From the NCBI GenBank assembly GCA_938038735.1, contig CALHSW010000018.1, forward strand, positions 1-27,730: 27,730 nt of DNA, written 5' to 3'. Below the pieces are notes generated by a model that searched no databases, was not told the DNA's origin, and saw nothing but the letters and a program-made list of their open reading frames with translations. A program made the translations under genes and the position numbers. This document shows, in pieces, positions 15,701 through 22,519 of the stretch (positions are counted from its first letter, which is position 1; each line of letters opens with the position of its first letter). The stretch comes from an uncultured Bacteroidia bacterium. Lineage in GTDB: Bacteria > Bacteroidota > Bacteroidia > Bacteroidales > CAJPTX01.

Positions 15701-16125
15701 GTAGCGCAACCGACAGAATCGCTATATACCGAGAGATAGATTTACTACGGGACGAAAAGGAACTACAGCAGTTCAAGGCATCGCTCGAGGATAGGTTTGG
15801 TCAGCTTCCCGTGAGGGTTACGCGGCTGCTGTCCATTCCCCCGTTACGCTGGAAGGCTGCTGCGCTAGGCGTGGAGAAAGTGCAGTTGATGGATGGTCAG
15901 CTCTCGCTTCATTTTGTGTCGCCGGGCGATTCGCCCTACTATGGGTCAACGACCTTTGAGACGGTGCAAAAGCAGCTGGGACGCTATGCGCATGGGTGCA
16001 GGGTGCATCAGATGGCGGATCACTTACGTGTAGACGTTGATAGTATTGAAACCGTAGAGGAGGCGTTGCGATTCCTTCGCTACCTATCGGGTAAACGAGA
16101 AAAGGGAGGTGCGGGCGATGAGTAG
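12772..16125 (+). CDS. mfd: Transcription-repair coupling factor
   Basis: An 1117-residue DNA translocase that displaces stalled RNA polymerase and recruits the UvrA/B excision machinery. Domains in order: a UvrB-like N-terminal module, a CarD-like RNA-polymerase-interaction domain at roughly 425-500 (GDYVVHIDHGVGVFEGL), two RecA domains with Walker A GDVGFGKTE at 578-586, DEEQ at 679-682 and GRVGRTNRKAYCY, and the C-terminal TRCF domain. The length is normal. The start is a GTG at 12772: the frame is closed upstream by the stop of the preceding gene at 12724-12726 and no ATG lies between, the next in-frame ATG being about 40 codons in. The stop overlaps the coaX ATG by 8 bp. Confidence 0.97.
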   Translation: MASIQEYLSRLAAAEGVQRLEQRVRAGQSTVLKGLHGSSGAMLLAALSGRQKRSAVVLAEGYESASYLYSDLSGLLPEGGLYFFPSSFRDGFVTLHQQSEAIIQRNELVSQQRELCARLEGGEEGVVVVSYVQAAGEPFATSEAFATNSLVLHVGDALSLPGVIDRLHGLGFVEEDRVVEPGQYASRGSIVDVFSYTESQPFRVDFLGDEVDTIRLFDVDTQLSVRKVKEALLVSGKEQLAAGAGEETLLSLLPESVAVWGWELGLSLKEYGERVEDSRAVLPVPFVEESFLREQLSKRALVELALKPISTKSETVEFKTTPQPLFQKNFSRLADTIRSDAALGYTTYILAEQKSQMDRLSDIFSDLSLDAKTYQMLVLPLREGFVDETQKVNFFTDHQIFERYHAAKLRKRLQPHDPLNTKELQLMQPGDYVVHIDHGVGVFEGLVREEENGVVQEYVRVGYKGSDTVLVNIHNLGRLSKYRGKEGVPPEIDKLGSGKWNRLKQRAKGRVKDIARDLIRLYAERRMEKGFAFSPDSYLQESLEASFMYQDTPDQESAIAAVKKDMESDVPMDRLVCGDVGFGKTEVAVRAAFKAATDGKQVAVLVPTTVLALQHYKTFSSRLKDFPCTVDYLSRLKSAAQQREVRERLSAGKIDIIVGTHALLRSTVKFRDLGLLIVDEEQKFGVAAKEKLKAMSKNVDTLTLTATPIPRTLQFSLMGARDMSIISTPPPNRYPISTTVSVFDEKLVAHAIRVELERGGQVFFVHNEINKLPQLLAMLLRNIPTLRCAVAHGQMKPSEIEEVMLDFMAGDYDVLLCTSIIESGLDIPNANTIIINNGHRFGLSDLHQLRGRVGRTNRKAYCYIFTPPLDVLTPEARRRVAAIEEFSDLGSGIHISMQDLDIRGAGNLLGAEQSGFIMDLGMETYQKILDDAIRELKYSEFSSLFAEELSQDAVWVQPTDCQVETDLDVALPESFVRSATDRIAIYREIDLLRDEKELQQFKASLEDRFGQLPVRVTRLLSIPPLRWKAAALGVEKVQLMDGQLSLHFVSPGDSPYYGSTTFETVQKQLGRYAHGCRVHQMADHLRVDVDSIETVEEALRFLRYLSGKREKGGAGDE

Positions 16126-16846
16126 GAATTTGGCGGTTGATGTTGGGAACAGCACGGTGAAGTGCGGGGTGTTTGAGGGTACAGATTTGCTGGACTCTAT
16201 TCGAATAGAGGGGGTAACCGTTGGCGAGGTGGCGTCGTGGGGAAAGGAGCGGGGAGCGTCCCGCGCGATAGTGTCCATGGTGCGGGGTGATAGCGCATCG
16301 TTTTGCGATGCGTTGGGGGGAGAGATTTCTACGTGTAGGTTGACTTCAAGGATGAAGCAGCCGTTTGAGAGCCGCTATAAAACGCCGGAGACGCTCGGGG
16401 GCGATCGGATAGCGGGGATGGCGGCGGCGGCGGTGCTGTATAGGGGGCTGGACGTGGTGGTGGTGGATGGGGGGACGGCTCTCACGTGCGATTACATGAG
16501 TGGGCAGGGTGTATATGAAGGGGGAACGATTTCGCCCGGGGTGGGCATGCGTTTTCAGGCGCTGCGGGAGCATACGGGGGCTTTGCCATTGGTGGGTGTA
16601 GAGTCGTACAGGGGCATGTTGGGGCGCACAACGGCAGAGTGCATCGCCGCGGGGGTAGTAGGAGGGGTCTTGTCTGAAATAGCCGGATTCTTGCAAATTA
16701 TTGCTACATTTGCGACCGATTTTCGGTTGGTGTTGACGGGAGGTGATGCGGAGCTGCTGGAGTCAAGTCTAGAAAGGCCGTGCGAGGTGCGCCGAGAGTT
16801 GGTGTTGGAAGGGCTTAACGCTTTACTACGATATAATGTGGAATAG
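16118..16846 (+). CDS. coaX: Type III pantothenate kinase
   Basis: A 242-residue enzyme for the first step of coenzyme A synthesis, phosphorylating pantothenate with ATP. The acetate/sugar kinase-like fold is visible: phosphate-1 motif DVGNS at 8-12 (usually DIGNT), GGDRIAG at 94-100, phosphate-2 motif DGGTALTCD at 117-125 and GGTISPG at 135-141. The ATG at 16118 overlaps the mfd stop by 8 bp, which suggests translational coupling; a GTG nine bases upstream is less likely. The following outer-membrane protein gene begins at or across its stop codon. Confidence 0.93.
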   Translation: MSRNLAVDVGNSTVKCGVFEGTDLLDSIRIEGVTVGEVASWGKERGASRAIVSMVRGDSASFCDALGGEISTCRLTSRMKQPFESRYKTPETLGGDRIAGMAAAAVLYRGLDVVVVDGGTALTCDYMSGQGVYEGGTISPGVGMRFQALREHTGALPLVGVESYRGMLGRTTAECIAAGVVGGVLSEIAGFLQIIATFATDFRLVLTGGDAELLESSLERPCEVRRELVLEGLNALLRYNVE

Positions 16847-16850
16847 AGGG

Positions 16851-18128
16851 ATGAGGATGCGAATCGCGCTGCTAGTGGCTGGGGTGCTGGCGGTGCAGAG
16901 CGTGTGCGCGCAGATTGTCAATACGCATTCCCCATACTCGCGTTACGGTCTAGGGCTTCAGGAGCATCAGGCCTACAGCGGTACCATGGGGTTTGGGGGC
17001 GTGGCGCTTGGCATCGCGCAAAAGAATGCGATAAACCCGGCCAATCCTGCATCGTACGGGGAGCAGGATACGATGACGTTCCTATTTGATTTTGGCGTTC
17101 AGGGGGGGTATAATCGTTACCGTACGCCGGGGGGAGGCGTGAAGAATGCGGGGCAAGCCAACATTCAGCACCTTGCCTTTCAATTCCCTCTGGCGAAGTG
17201 GGGGGGGGTGGCAATCGGTTTTCAGCCCTATTCAAAGCTGGGCTACGATGTGACACGCTACGAAACGGATTTGAAGACGATAAGCGATGTCGGGCGTGTA
17301 CGGTACCACCACGCTGGCCATGGGGGCATTAACGAGGCATTCTTGGGAGTGGGTTTTGACCCAGTACCCTACTTCTCCGCGGGGGTGAATGTGCATTACC
17401 GGTTTGGATCGATTAACCATTCGCAAAATTTGTACGTACCCAGCAATGCGACCTACTCGGAGTATACGTCGGAGAGTAGGAATGTGGTGAAGGCGTTTAT
17501 GCTGCGTGGAGGAGTGCAGGCGCGGGTACCATTGGATTCTACGTGGAGTAAAAGGTTGGTGCTCGGCGTTACGGTGGATTACTACCCGTATGTGTACGCC
17601 GAGGAGCGCTTGGAGGCAACGACTACCTACATGAATACGTCCATGCCGATTGCGCAGAATGCGTTGCGGGATCAAAAGCGTATCCAGCTACCCATGCGCT
17701 ATGGGGCGGGGTTGGCGTATGAGTCGAGTCGCTGGCTAATGGGGTGTGATTTTATCTACGAGCCGTGGGGTAACTTTTCACTCTTCGGTTCTGAACAGAT
17801 GTTGAATCCCATAATGGAGGGGCGTTTAGGTGCGCAGTTCACGCCGGATGCGAAGAGTTTACGCCGATACTACGAGCGAATGAGCTATCGGTTGGGCTTC
17901 ATGTATAGCCAACTCCCCATGCGGATTGAGGGGCGGCGCGTGGATGATATGTCGCTCACCTTCGGCTTTGGATTCCCCTTGGGCTGGCGTAAATGGTTGA
18001 TGAATGTTGCAGTGGAAGTAGGGCAGCGCGGAGGCTTTGGCAAGGATATTGTAAATGAGACGTATTGTAACTTGCATGTGGGCGTTTCATTCATCGATGT
18101 ATGGTTTTTCAAGCGCAAGTATGACTAA
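16851..18128 (+). CDS. Bacteroidota outer-membrane beta-barrel protein
   Basis: About 425 residues. The N-terminus MRMRIALLVAGVLAVQSVCAQ is a signal peptide ending at a canonical A-x-A-like site, and the mature protein starts with NTHSPYSRYGLG. The rest alternates aromatic and glycine-rich strands (YNRYRTPGGG, VAIGFQPYSKLGYD, YFSAGVNVHYRFG) and ends in a Phe/Lys/Tyr-rich strand, as in outer-membrane barrels. I recognise the N-S-P-Y-S/T-R-Y-G opening and the NPASY segment from an uncharacterised Bacteroidota family found next to coaX and lptC. Cargo is unknown. The ATG at 16851 avoids overlap with coaX; 16836 and 16857 are in-frame alternatives. A run of nine G within the gene is listed separately. 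Confidence 0.8.
   Translation: MRMRIALLVAGVLAVQSVCAQIVNTHSPYSRYGLGLQEHQAYSGTMGFGGVALGIAQKNAINPANPASYGEQDTMTFLFDFGVQGGYNRYRTPGGGVKNAGQANIQHLAFQFPLAKWGGVAIGFQPYSKLGYDVTRYETDLKTISDVGRVRYHHAGHGGINEAFLGVGFDPVPYFSAGVNVHYRFGSINHSQNLYVPSNATYSEYTSESRNVVKAFMLRGGVQARVPLDSTWSKRLVLGVTVDYYPYVYAEERLEATTTYMNTSMPIAQNALRDQKRIQLPMRYGAGLAYESSRWLMGCDFIYEPWGNFSLFGSEQMLNPIMEGRLGAQFTPDAKSLRRYYERMSYRLGFMYSQLPMRIEGRRVDDMSLTFGFGFPLGWRKWLMNVAVEVGQRGGFGKDIVNETYCNLHVGVSFIDVWFFKRKYD
17200..17208 (+). repeat. G9 homopolymer inside the outer-membrane protein gene
   Basis: Nine consecutive G bases encode part of K-W-G-G-V. Runs of this length in surface protein genes can slip during replication and switch expression; here the frame is intact. 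The coding sequence is G-rich overall, so chance is also possible. Confidence 0.6.
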
Positions 18129-18159
18129 GGGTAGTATTACACGAAAAGGGGGAGTAATC

Positions 18160-19503
18160 ATGAAGATAAAGGGGATAAAGAACGGTGTGTTGGCAGCTTC
18201 AGCGGTATTGCTATCGTATGGGGCAGTGATGGCACAGGTGACGAATCCTGCGTTGTCGAATCCGAAGTATGGGAATGACCCAGCGACGCGTGAGGAGTGC
18301 TTGAAGCAAACATCATTCTACCAGGAGTTCTACAAGCAGGGTAACTATAAGGATGCGGAGTCGGGGTGGAAGATTGTGTATGAGATTTGCCCTAAGTCTT
18401 CGCAGAATATATACATTCGGGGCATTAAGATGTTGAAGACGAAGCTGGATGCGATGGCTCCGACCGATGCTGCGCGTGGAGCTCTCATTGATAGTTTGAT
18501 GCACGTGTATGACAAGCGGATAAATTACTTCGGTAGGCGGGGGTATAACCTTCAGCAAAAGGGTTCTGACTTGATGGCGTATGCGCCGGAGCGTGACGAA
18601 GAGATTTCAGCGATACTTAAAGAGGCGTACGCTCTGCAGGGGGATAAGCTTGATGCAACAACCGTGATGAAGTACTTTGAGAATGAGGCGCGTATGTTCG
18701 GTGAGAAGAAAAGAAAATCGGAAGAACTGATTGAACTCTACGCTGCTCTTTCTGCAACATTGAAGGCCCAGGTGGAGAAGGACTCAACAGTAAAGCCGAT
18801 TTCCGACGCGTTGGATCAGCGTTTCGCCTCAATGGGTGTGGCAACGTGTGCCGATTTGGTGGGTATTTATGGTCCTAAGCTTGAGGCGGCTCCACAGGAT
18901 GTGGATTTGGCAAAAACAGTGTATAACCACCTGGCTTCATTGCGTTGCTTTGATGAGCCAATATACTTACAGGCGGCTAAGCTGGTTTTCAAGTCTTCGC
19001 CATCGTCTGGGCTGGCGCTAGAGATTGCACGGATATGCATGTCAAAGCGTGCCAATGGAGAGGCAGAGGAGTACTTCAAGCAGGCGGTTCTTTTGGAGTT
19101 GGATGGAAGTCGGAAGGCACGTGTATTGATTGAGTATGCCAGTTTTGTTTCAACGAATTTGGGAAATAAGCCGCAGGCGCGTTCGTTGGCCTATGAGGCT
19201 ATTTCTGCCGATCCGACACTCGGTGCAGCCTACTCATTCATTGCGGCTCTATACGAGCAGACTCGAAATTGCGGTGCATCAGAGATAGAGAACCTATCCG
19301 TCTTTTGGGCGGCAGTTGACAAGTATCAAAAGGCGATGGCTGTGGATTCATCGCTGCGCGATGAGTGCCAAAAACGGATATCGTACCTTTCGGGTTTCTT
19401 CCCAACTACTGAGAAGATATTCTTCCAAGACATGCAGAAGGGAGATACGTTTAAAGTGCCATGCTGGATCAACGAGACGACTACGGTACGCACCAGCGAC
19501 TAG
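18160..19503 (+). CDS. Exported tetratricopeptide-repeat-like protein
   Basis: A 447-residue protein starting at ATG 18160 after a GGGGGAG stretch, a plausible ribosome binding site; an open frame further upstream runs into the previous gene and has no support. The N-terminus MKIKGIKNGVLAASAVLLSYGAVMAQ is a signal peptide with a clear A-x-A site. The mature part is helical with repeated TPR-like pairs, for example FYKQGNYKDAESGWKIVYEICP and NGEAEEYFKQAVLLE followed by a second helix. It probably sits in the periplasm and scaffolds protein contacts. Homologues occupy the same place between the outer-membrane protein and lptC in other Bacteroidales, from memory. A strong hairpin follows 22 bp after the stop. 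No enzymatic motif is seen. Confidence 0.75.
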   Translation: MKIKGIKNGVLAASAVLLSYGAVMAQVTNPALSNPKYGNDPATREECLKQTSFYQEFYKQGNYKDAESGWKIVYEICPKSSQNIYIRGIKMLKTKLDAMAPTDAARGALIDSLMHVYDKRINYFGRRGYNLQQKGSDLMAYAPERDEEISAILKEAYALQGDKLDATTVMKYFENEARMFGEKKRKSEELIELYAALSATLKAQVEKDSTVKPISDALDQRFASMGVATCADLVGIYGPKLEAAPQDVDLAKTVYNHLASLRCFDEPIYLQAAKLVFKSSPSSGLALEIARICMSKRANGEAEEYFKQAVLLELDGSRKARVLIEYASFVSTNLGNKPQARSLAYEAISADPTLGAAYSFIAALYEQTRNCGASEIENLSVFWAAVDKYQKAMAVDSSLRDECQKRISYLSGFFPTTEKIFFQDMQKGDTFKVPCWINETTTVRTSD

Positions 19504-20132
19504 GACTTTTCAAAGAATATAGAATCACGGTCTGCCGTTATAGACGGCAGGCCGTGTTCTTGTGCCTTGCAGTATCGTTGCTGGCACTACAGGTAGGCGT
19601 AGTCGGGTGTAAGAAGCAGAATCGACTTGTAGTCAGCCCACAAGATCTCTTGAATGTTCCCGATGTCATCGGTGATTCTTTGCATATGCTTTACACGAAG
19701 AATGGGCGTTGCGAGATGGAGATTTACGCTGCATCTATGAATGCCTATGCCCGAAATGGGAAGGATTACGATGAGTTTCCCAAGGGGATTCTTGTTCGGG
19801 CTTACGATTCAACAGGACGTACCACAACATTGATACGAGCTAGCTATGCGCTCTATCTAAGGAAGAAGAAGCTTTGGGATGCGCGGCATAACGTTGTAGC
19901 GATTAACGAGCAGGGTGATTCGATCCAAACCGAGCGAATGTTTTGGGACGAGGAGAAAAAAACAATCTACTCAGAGGAGAGCGTTCGTATACGGACGGCT
20001 GACGCTTTGCTGTTCGGTAAAGGGTTTGAGAGTGACGAGCGTTTCAACGATTGGGAGATACGTCATCCGAAGGGAGTGATTACAGTACGAGAGCAAAACG
20101 ACACGCTGAAGAGTACAGCGGAAATACAATAG
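19461..20132 (+). CDS. lptC: LPS export ABC transporter periplasmic protein LptC (lipoprotein type)
   Basis: The mature region (SLHMLYTKNGRCEMEIYA, then YDEFPKGILVRAYDSTGR, DSIQTERMFWDEEKKTIYSEE and GKGFESDERFNDWEI) matches the LptC/YrbK family, which passes lipopolysaccharide from the inner-membrane LptBFG complex to LptA. The signal region RYRRQAVFLCLAVSLLALQVG ends in VVGC, a lipobox, so it is a predicted lipoprotein. The start is uncertain. The ATG at 19461 overlaps the TPR gene by 43 bp and gives an unusually long n-region, but it supplies the basic RYRR segment. A GTG at 19554 would give a 19-residue signal without basic residues. The sequence coding for the n-region forms a 13-bp hairpin. 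Confidence 0.85.
   Translation: MLDQRDDYGTHQRLGLFKEYRITVCRYRRQAVFLCLAVSLLALQVGVVGCKKQNRLVVSPQDLLNVPDVIGDSLHMLYTKNGRCEMEIYAASMNAYARNGKDYDEFPKGILVRAYDSTGRTTTLIRASYALYLRKKKLWDARHNVVAINEQGDSIQTERMFWDEEKKTIYSEESVRIRTADALLFGKGFESDERFNDWEIRHPKGVITVREQNDTLKSTAEIQ
19526..19556 (+). terminator. Strong 13-bp hairpin, terminator or attenuator at the TPR/lptC junction
   Basis: Arms at 19526-19538 and 19544-19556 pair over 13 positions with one G-U pair, around the 5-nt loop TATAG. Only a weak pyrimidine tract (TTCTTG) follows. It starts 22 bp after the TPR stop and lies within the 5' part of the longest lptC frame, ending exactly at an in-frame GTG (19554-19556). It could reduce readthrough from the upstream genes or modulate lptC initiation. 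Confidence 0.6.
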
Positions 20133-20139
20133 GAAAGCG

Positions 20140-20361
20140 ATGGAAAATGGGAAGATGCGAGTGTTTTATATAGTGCTGGAAATAGTATGGGCTGCGCTTG
20201 GGCTGTTCTGTCTTGGAATGGCGATTTATCTTCAGAAGCGTGGCTACTCGCAGCCGATGTTTTACTTGCTAGCAGCGATTGCCTTTGGAATGGCGGCTTT
20301 TCGATTCACGGCGCGACGAAAGCGGGAGCAGGCTAATAGGCGGGGAGACCGCCAGCGTTGA
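20140..20361 (+). CDS. Small two-helix membrane protein, unknown function
   Basis: A 73-residue protein starting 7 bp after the lptC stop. It has two predicted membrane helices (about residues 8-29, IVLEIVWAALGLFCLGMAIYL, and 41-56, FYLLAAIAFGMAAF) and a strongly basic C-terminal tail (ARRKREQANRRGDRQR), which by the positive-inside rule would be cytoplasmic, putting the short N-terminus there too. I do not recognise a named family. Tight spacing suggests co-transcription with lptC and the CNNM gene. Confidence 0.65.
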   Translation: MENGKMRVFYIVLEIVWAALGLFCLGMAIYLQKRGYSQPMFYLLAAIAFGMAAFRFTARRKREQANRRGDRQR

Positions 20362-20413
20362 GGTGTTGCCCAGGGATAGGAATTGCCTTTTAGCTAGTTG
20401 AGGGAGACTTGAC

Positions 20414-21694
20414 GTGCCGGTAGGAAACCTAGTCCTTTTCATTGTGGCTGTGGCTCTCTCCGCGATGTGTTCTGGGGTAGAGCTGGCGTACATGTCGGCT
20501 AATCGCCTACGGATAGAGATAGACCGAGACAAACGAACCCTATCAAGCTGGATAATCCAGCGCTATTTGCGGCGTCCGGGCCTCTTCATTGCAGCCATTC
20601 TCGTGGGGAATAATGTGGCACTGGTGGTGTACGGTATGCTAATGAACCAGCTGCTCGCGCCGGTTGTATTACCGTTGGCGGCGTACGGCGATACGGTTGT
20701 ACTCATCACCGAGACAGTAATCAGCACGATGTGCATTCTACTGGTAGGTGAATTTCTCCCCAAGGTGCTTTCCTCTATGCACCCCAATGCGTTTCTCCGT
20801 ATCTTTTCCTTCCCAGCCTACTTGATTTACGTGGCGTTTTACCCCCTTAGCCTTTTTATGTCGTGGATTTCGGCTAGGTTTATTAAAGCTATCACGAAGA
20901 AAGAGATTCCTTCTGAAAATGCTGGGCTTACATTTGGAAGAACCGATTTGAACGTGCTTGTGGAGCAAGCAGCTTCGCAGAAAGACGATGAGGAGTCGGA
21001 GGACCACGTCAACGAGCACGAGCTTAAGATTTTTAGAAACGTATTGGACTTTGATAACGTAAAGCTGCGCGACTGCCTAGTGCCGAGAATGGACATAGAG
21101 GCTTCAGATGTTGAGAACACGGTGGAAGACCTACGAGCACTCTTTGTCAAAACGAAGTTCTCGAGGATCCCCGTTTACGAGGAGAGTATTGACAACATCG
21201 TGGGCTACGTAAATGCGAAAACCCTATTTAAGCGACCGAAAACGATACGGGAGGTGGTGCTGCCCCTACGCTACGTCCCCGAATCGATGAAGGCGGGTAC
21301 ATTGCTTACGCAGTTCATCAAGAGTTCTTCCAGCATGGCGATCGTTGTGGATGAGTTCGGAGGCACGGCCGGGCTCGTAACGATAGAGGATTTACTAGAG
21401 GAGATATTCGGGGAGATATACGATGAGCATGACCTGACAACACTCGTGATACGCCAGCTGGATGAAAATACGTACCGTTTCTCAGGGCGCGCCGAGGTGG
21501 AGGAAATCAACGAGCGGTTCGGTCTAGGCATTCCCGAATCGGAGAGTTACGATACGATTGCAGGGTTCATTTTAGATCAACATCCCGACATCCCCAGCGC
21601 AGGCGACGAGATTGAAATTGGCAAGTTTAAGTTCTGCATTGAACGAGTGGACGCAAGCCGTATACGTTTGGTTCGCCTGGAGGTGGAAGATTAG
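20414..21694 (+). CDS. CNNM-domain/CBS-pair membrane protein (HlyC/CorC family)
   Basis: A 426-residue protein starting at a GTG (20414), as no ATG precedes the first membrane helix. Residues about 1-190 are a CNNM (DUF21) transmembrane domain: FIVAVALSAMCSGVELAYMSANRLRIE, then further hydrophobic helices with the conserved G-N-N-V and E-F-L-P-K segments. A CBS pair follows at about 210-335 (LVPRMDIEASD through VVDEFGGTAGLVTIEDLLEEI), and the C-terminus is the CorC_HlyC domain (YRFSGRAEVEEINERFGL to IRLVRLEVED). The family is linked to divalent cation (Mg2+, Co2+) handling; 'hemolysin' in older names is misleading. Bacteroidota GldE, linked to gliding, shares this architecture. The gene ends convergently with the minus-strand gene, 41 bp apart. 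Confidence 0.9.
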   Translation: MPVGNLVLFIVAVALSAMCSGVELAYMSANRLRIEIDRDKRTLSSWIIQRYLRRPGLFIAAILVGNNVALVVYGMLMNQLLAPVVLPLAAYGDTVVLITETVISTMCILLVGEFLPKVLSSMHPNAFLRIFSFPAYLIYVAFYPLSLFMSWISARFIKAITKKEIPSENAGLTFGRTDLNVLVEQAASQKDDEESEDHVNEHELKIFRNVLDFDNVKLRDCLVPRMDIEASDVENTVEDLRALFVKTKFSRIPVYEESIDNIVGYVNAKTLFKRPKTIREVVLPLRYVPESMKAGTLLTQFIKSSSSMAIVVDEFGGTAGLVTIEDLLEEIFGEIYDEHDLTTLVIRQLDENTYRFSGRAEVEEINERFGLGIPESESYDTIAGFILDQHPDIPSAGDEIEIGKFKFCIERVDASRIRLVRLEVED

Positions 21695-21735
21695 AACGCT
21701 TTTCCCCATGCTAGGTGCGCAGCCTTAGAGGTATT

Positions 21736-22518
21736 TTAGAATGACCCCTCGCCGCTCTCCACGTGAAGCTCCACGCGATGCGCTGCTGCATAGCGTCCCT
21801 TAGAGTCAAACGCCCATTCCCAACTTTTACGGTTCTGTAGGGAAGGAAGCTCCGAGATTACCGTTTTTACGCTCGGCAGCTTGCTACCGCTAGAAATCAG
21901 GCTGTGTCGCTCCTCCGTGTCGGTTATTAACATCCAATGCGCGTAGCGGGAAAGTAGTGCCGCGTGCTGGTTTTCTAGCATCGTGGCGGCTTCGGCGTAT
22001 ACTGCTTCGGGAATGCGGTTGGCGTAGTGCTCCTGAATGGGCATGGCGAGCTGGCTCAAGAGATTGAGCGAAACCACCCCGTCGGTGTTCGGAAGGGTAG
22101 GTGGGTTTAGATTTTTAATCCGTGCCAGATAGATTTGCCAATTGTTTCTTGATGGCATAATCCATTCAAGCCCTCCGGTAACATCAAATTCAAGCAGCTC
22201 CACGTTGCCGTACCGCCGTACGTAGTCAACGGACTGCCTAGGGTGGTATCGGTCGATAAGTACGACATGCTGGCATGCGGAGGCCAATTCGTCAAGCGGA
22301 ACATCAAGTAGCCACCCACTGCCCAAAATGGTGAGGCTCTGGAGGGAATTCCGTTGGGTAAACTCAAGGATACGTTGCCTTGAGCATCGCAGATGGTGCT
22401 CCCATCCACCATCTTCGCACAGGTAGCGATTGTAAATACCGAGCTGGTAGCGACGCCATAGCGCATTACGTCGCAGCGCCCTTCGCCAACGAAACCACGC
22501 GCTCATTCCCTGCCCCAA
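21736..22518 (-). CDS. Unrecognised protein with Rossmann-like (methyltransferase-like) N-terminal half
   Basis: A 260-residue protein whose start (22518) lies 1 bp after the C10 protease stop, so the two are likely co-transcribed. The first 45 residues are rich in Arg and Trp (FRWRRALRRNALWRRYQLG). Residues about 60-115 read SLTILGSGWLLDVPLDELA, then VVLIDRYHP and VELLEFDVTGG. This resembles the first strands of a class I SAM-dependent methyltransferase (glycine-rich loop after strand 1, acidic residue after strand 2), although the loop G-S-G-W is not a clean match. No NPPY-type catalytic motif was found. No signal peptide, so it should be cytoplasmic. An alternative ATG lies at residue 5. 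Function is not assigned. Confidence 0.6.
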   Translation of the reverse strand: MGQGMSAWFRWRRALRRNALWRRYQLGIYNRYLCEDGGWEHHLRCSRQRILEFTQRNSLQSLTILGSGWLLDVPLDELASACQHVVLIDRYHPRQSVDYVRRYGNVELLEFDVTGGLEWIMPSRNNWQIYLARIKNLNPPTLPNTDGVVSLNLLSQLAMPIQEHYANRIPEAVYAEAATMLENQHAALLSRYAHWMLITDTEERHSLISSGSKLPSVKTVISELPSLQNRKSWEWAFDSKGRYAAAHRVELHVESGEGSF

Positions 22519-22519
22519 C

